From an uncultured Clostridia bacterium (GTDB lineage: Bacteria > Bacillota > Clostridia > Oscillospirales > Ruminococcaceae): a DNA stretch of 5,304 nt. Positions 4,869 through 5,304 of this stretch are shown here, in pieces (positions within the stretch are counted from its first letter, which is position 1; each line of letters starts with the position of its first letter). A program made the position numbers and the translations under genes. The DNA lies in the NCBI GenBank assembly GCA_937901465.1, contig CALGTU010000186.1, forward strand, positions 1 through 5,304, read 5' to 3'. The notes below the pieces were generated by a model. It worked only from the letters and a program-made list of their open reading frames with translations. It searched no databases and was not told the DNA's origin.

Positions 4869-5304
4869 ATGGCAAAACAGTACTGTTATTTATTCTCTGA
4901 GGGTAATGCAGACATGCGTGAAATCCTCGGCGGTAAGGGTGCAAACCTTGCAGAAATGACTAATATGGGTCTTCCTGTTCCTCAGGGTTTCACAATTTCC
5001 ACAGAAGCTTGTACAGCTTATTATGATGACGGACGCAAAATCAATGACGAAATCCAGGCTCAGATTAACGAATACATCGTTAAGATGGAAGAAGTTACAG
5101 GCAAGAAGTTCGGCGACAAGACTAATCCTCTTCTCGTTTCTGTTCGTTCAGGTGCTCGTGCTTCAATGCCCGGTATGATGGATACAATCCTCAACCTTGG
5201 TCTTAACGAAGACGTTGTAAACTACATGGCAGAAGCTTCAAACAATCCCCGTTGGGCTTGGGACTGCTACAGAAGATTCATCCAGATGTACTCTGACGTA
5301 GTTA
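4869..5304 (+). CDS. ppdK: Pyruvate, phosphate dikinase (N-terminal 145 residues, partial)
   Basis: PPDK interconverts ATP, phosphate and pyruvate with AMP, PPi and phosphoenolpyruvate. In anaerobic Clostridia it often works in PPi-linked glycolysis or PEP supply. The visible part is the start of the nucleotide-grasp domain: EGNADMREILGGKGANLAEM (11-30, with ATP-contacting K23), GLPVPQGFTI (34-43), EEVTGKKFGD (74-83), and SVRSGARASMPGMMDTILNL (91-110, with R93), then CYRRFIQMYSDVV at the cut. K23 and R93 correspond to K22 and R92 of the Clostridium symbiosum enzyme. The full protein should be about 870-890 residues; the central phosphohistidine domain and the C-terminal barrel lie beyond the window. 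The ATG has GGAGGT with an 8-nt spacer. Codon choice is markedly biased (CTT, GTT, GGT, CGT, AAC, AAG), unlike mfd, suggesting high expression. It is divergent from glmU. Confidence 0.97.
   Translation, partial: MAKQYCYLFSEGNADMREILGGKGANLAEMTNMGLPVPQGFTISTEACTAYYDDGRKINDEIQAQINEYIVKMEEVTGKKFGDKTNPLLVSVRSGARASMPGMMDTILNLGLNEDVVNYMAEASNNPRWAWDCYRRFIQMYSDVV

Noticed and set aside
4744..4959. Plus-strand frame of 71 codons over the ppdK promoter and start
   Set aside because: It begins upstream of the -10 box of ppdK and overlaps ppdK in another frame; the SD and homology clearly favour ppdK.

Overview
The window looks like a chromosomal stretch from a low-GC, Gram-positive anaerobe of the class Clostridia. 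Ruminococcus-type Oscillospiraceae is my best guess. The reasons are the AT-rich base composition, strong Shine-Dalgarno (SD) sites, the glmU/pth/mfd neighbourhood typical of Firmicutes, a Pth with the N-terminal extension I associate with this group, and a pyruvate phosphate dikinase gene. The taxonomic call is inference; no rRNA or tRNA is present.

Layout from left to right: (1) 1-1793, minus strand: the first 597 codons of mfd, the transcription-repair coupling factor, cut by the window edge. (2) 1803-2429, minus: pth, peptidyl-tRNA hydrolase, 9 nt upstream of mfd; its stop codon lies inside the mfd SD. (3) 2430-2546: the pth leader and a sigma-A-type promoter whose -10 box forms most of the loop of a 13-bp inverted repeat that can also act as the terminator of the gene before it. 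(4) 2560-2751, minus: a 63-residue Cys-rich protein of unknown function. (5) 2758-2868: a compact divergent control region with two matching AGTACT-N4-AGTACT palindromes around overlapping promoters. (6) 2869-3072, plus: a 67-residue XRE/Cro-CI-type regulator. (7) 3071-3107: a bidirectional terminator shared by the regulator and glmU. (8) 3111-4493, minus: complete glmU. (9) 4494-4868: a 375-nt AT-rich intergenic region with the divergent promoters of glmU and ppdK, a possible glmU leader hairpin and a pair of imperfect direct repeats. (10) 4869-5304, plus: the first 145 codons of ppdK.

The large genes are housekeeping: GlmU makes UDP-GlcNAc for the cell wall, Pth recycles peptidyl-tRNA, Mfd rescues stalled RNA polymerase and recruits excision repair, and PPDK interconverts pyruvate and PEP in PPi-linked central metabolism. 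In Bacillus the order is glmU-prs-ctc-pth-(fin)-mfd; here prs and ctc are absent between glmU and pth, and a small regulator/Cys-rich-protein module occupies that place. This module is the most novel part of the window: a divergent pair with two operator-like palindromes placed symmetrically relative to the two -10 boxes. No mobile element, CRISPR array or RNA gene was found.
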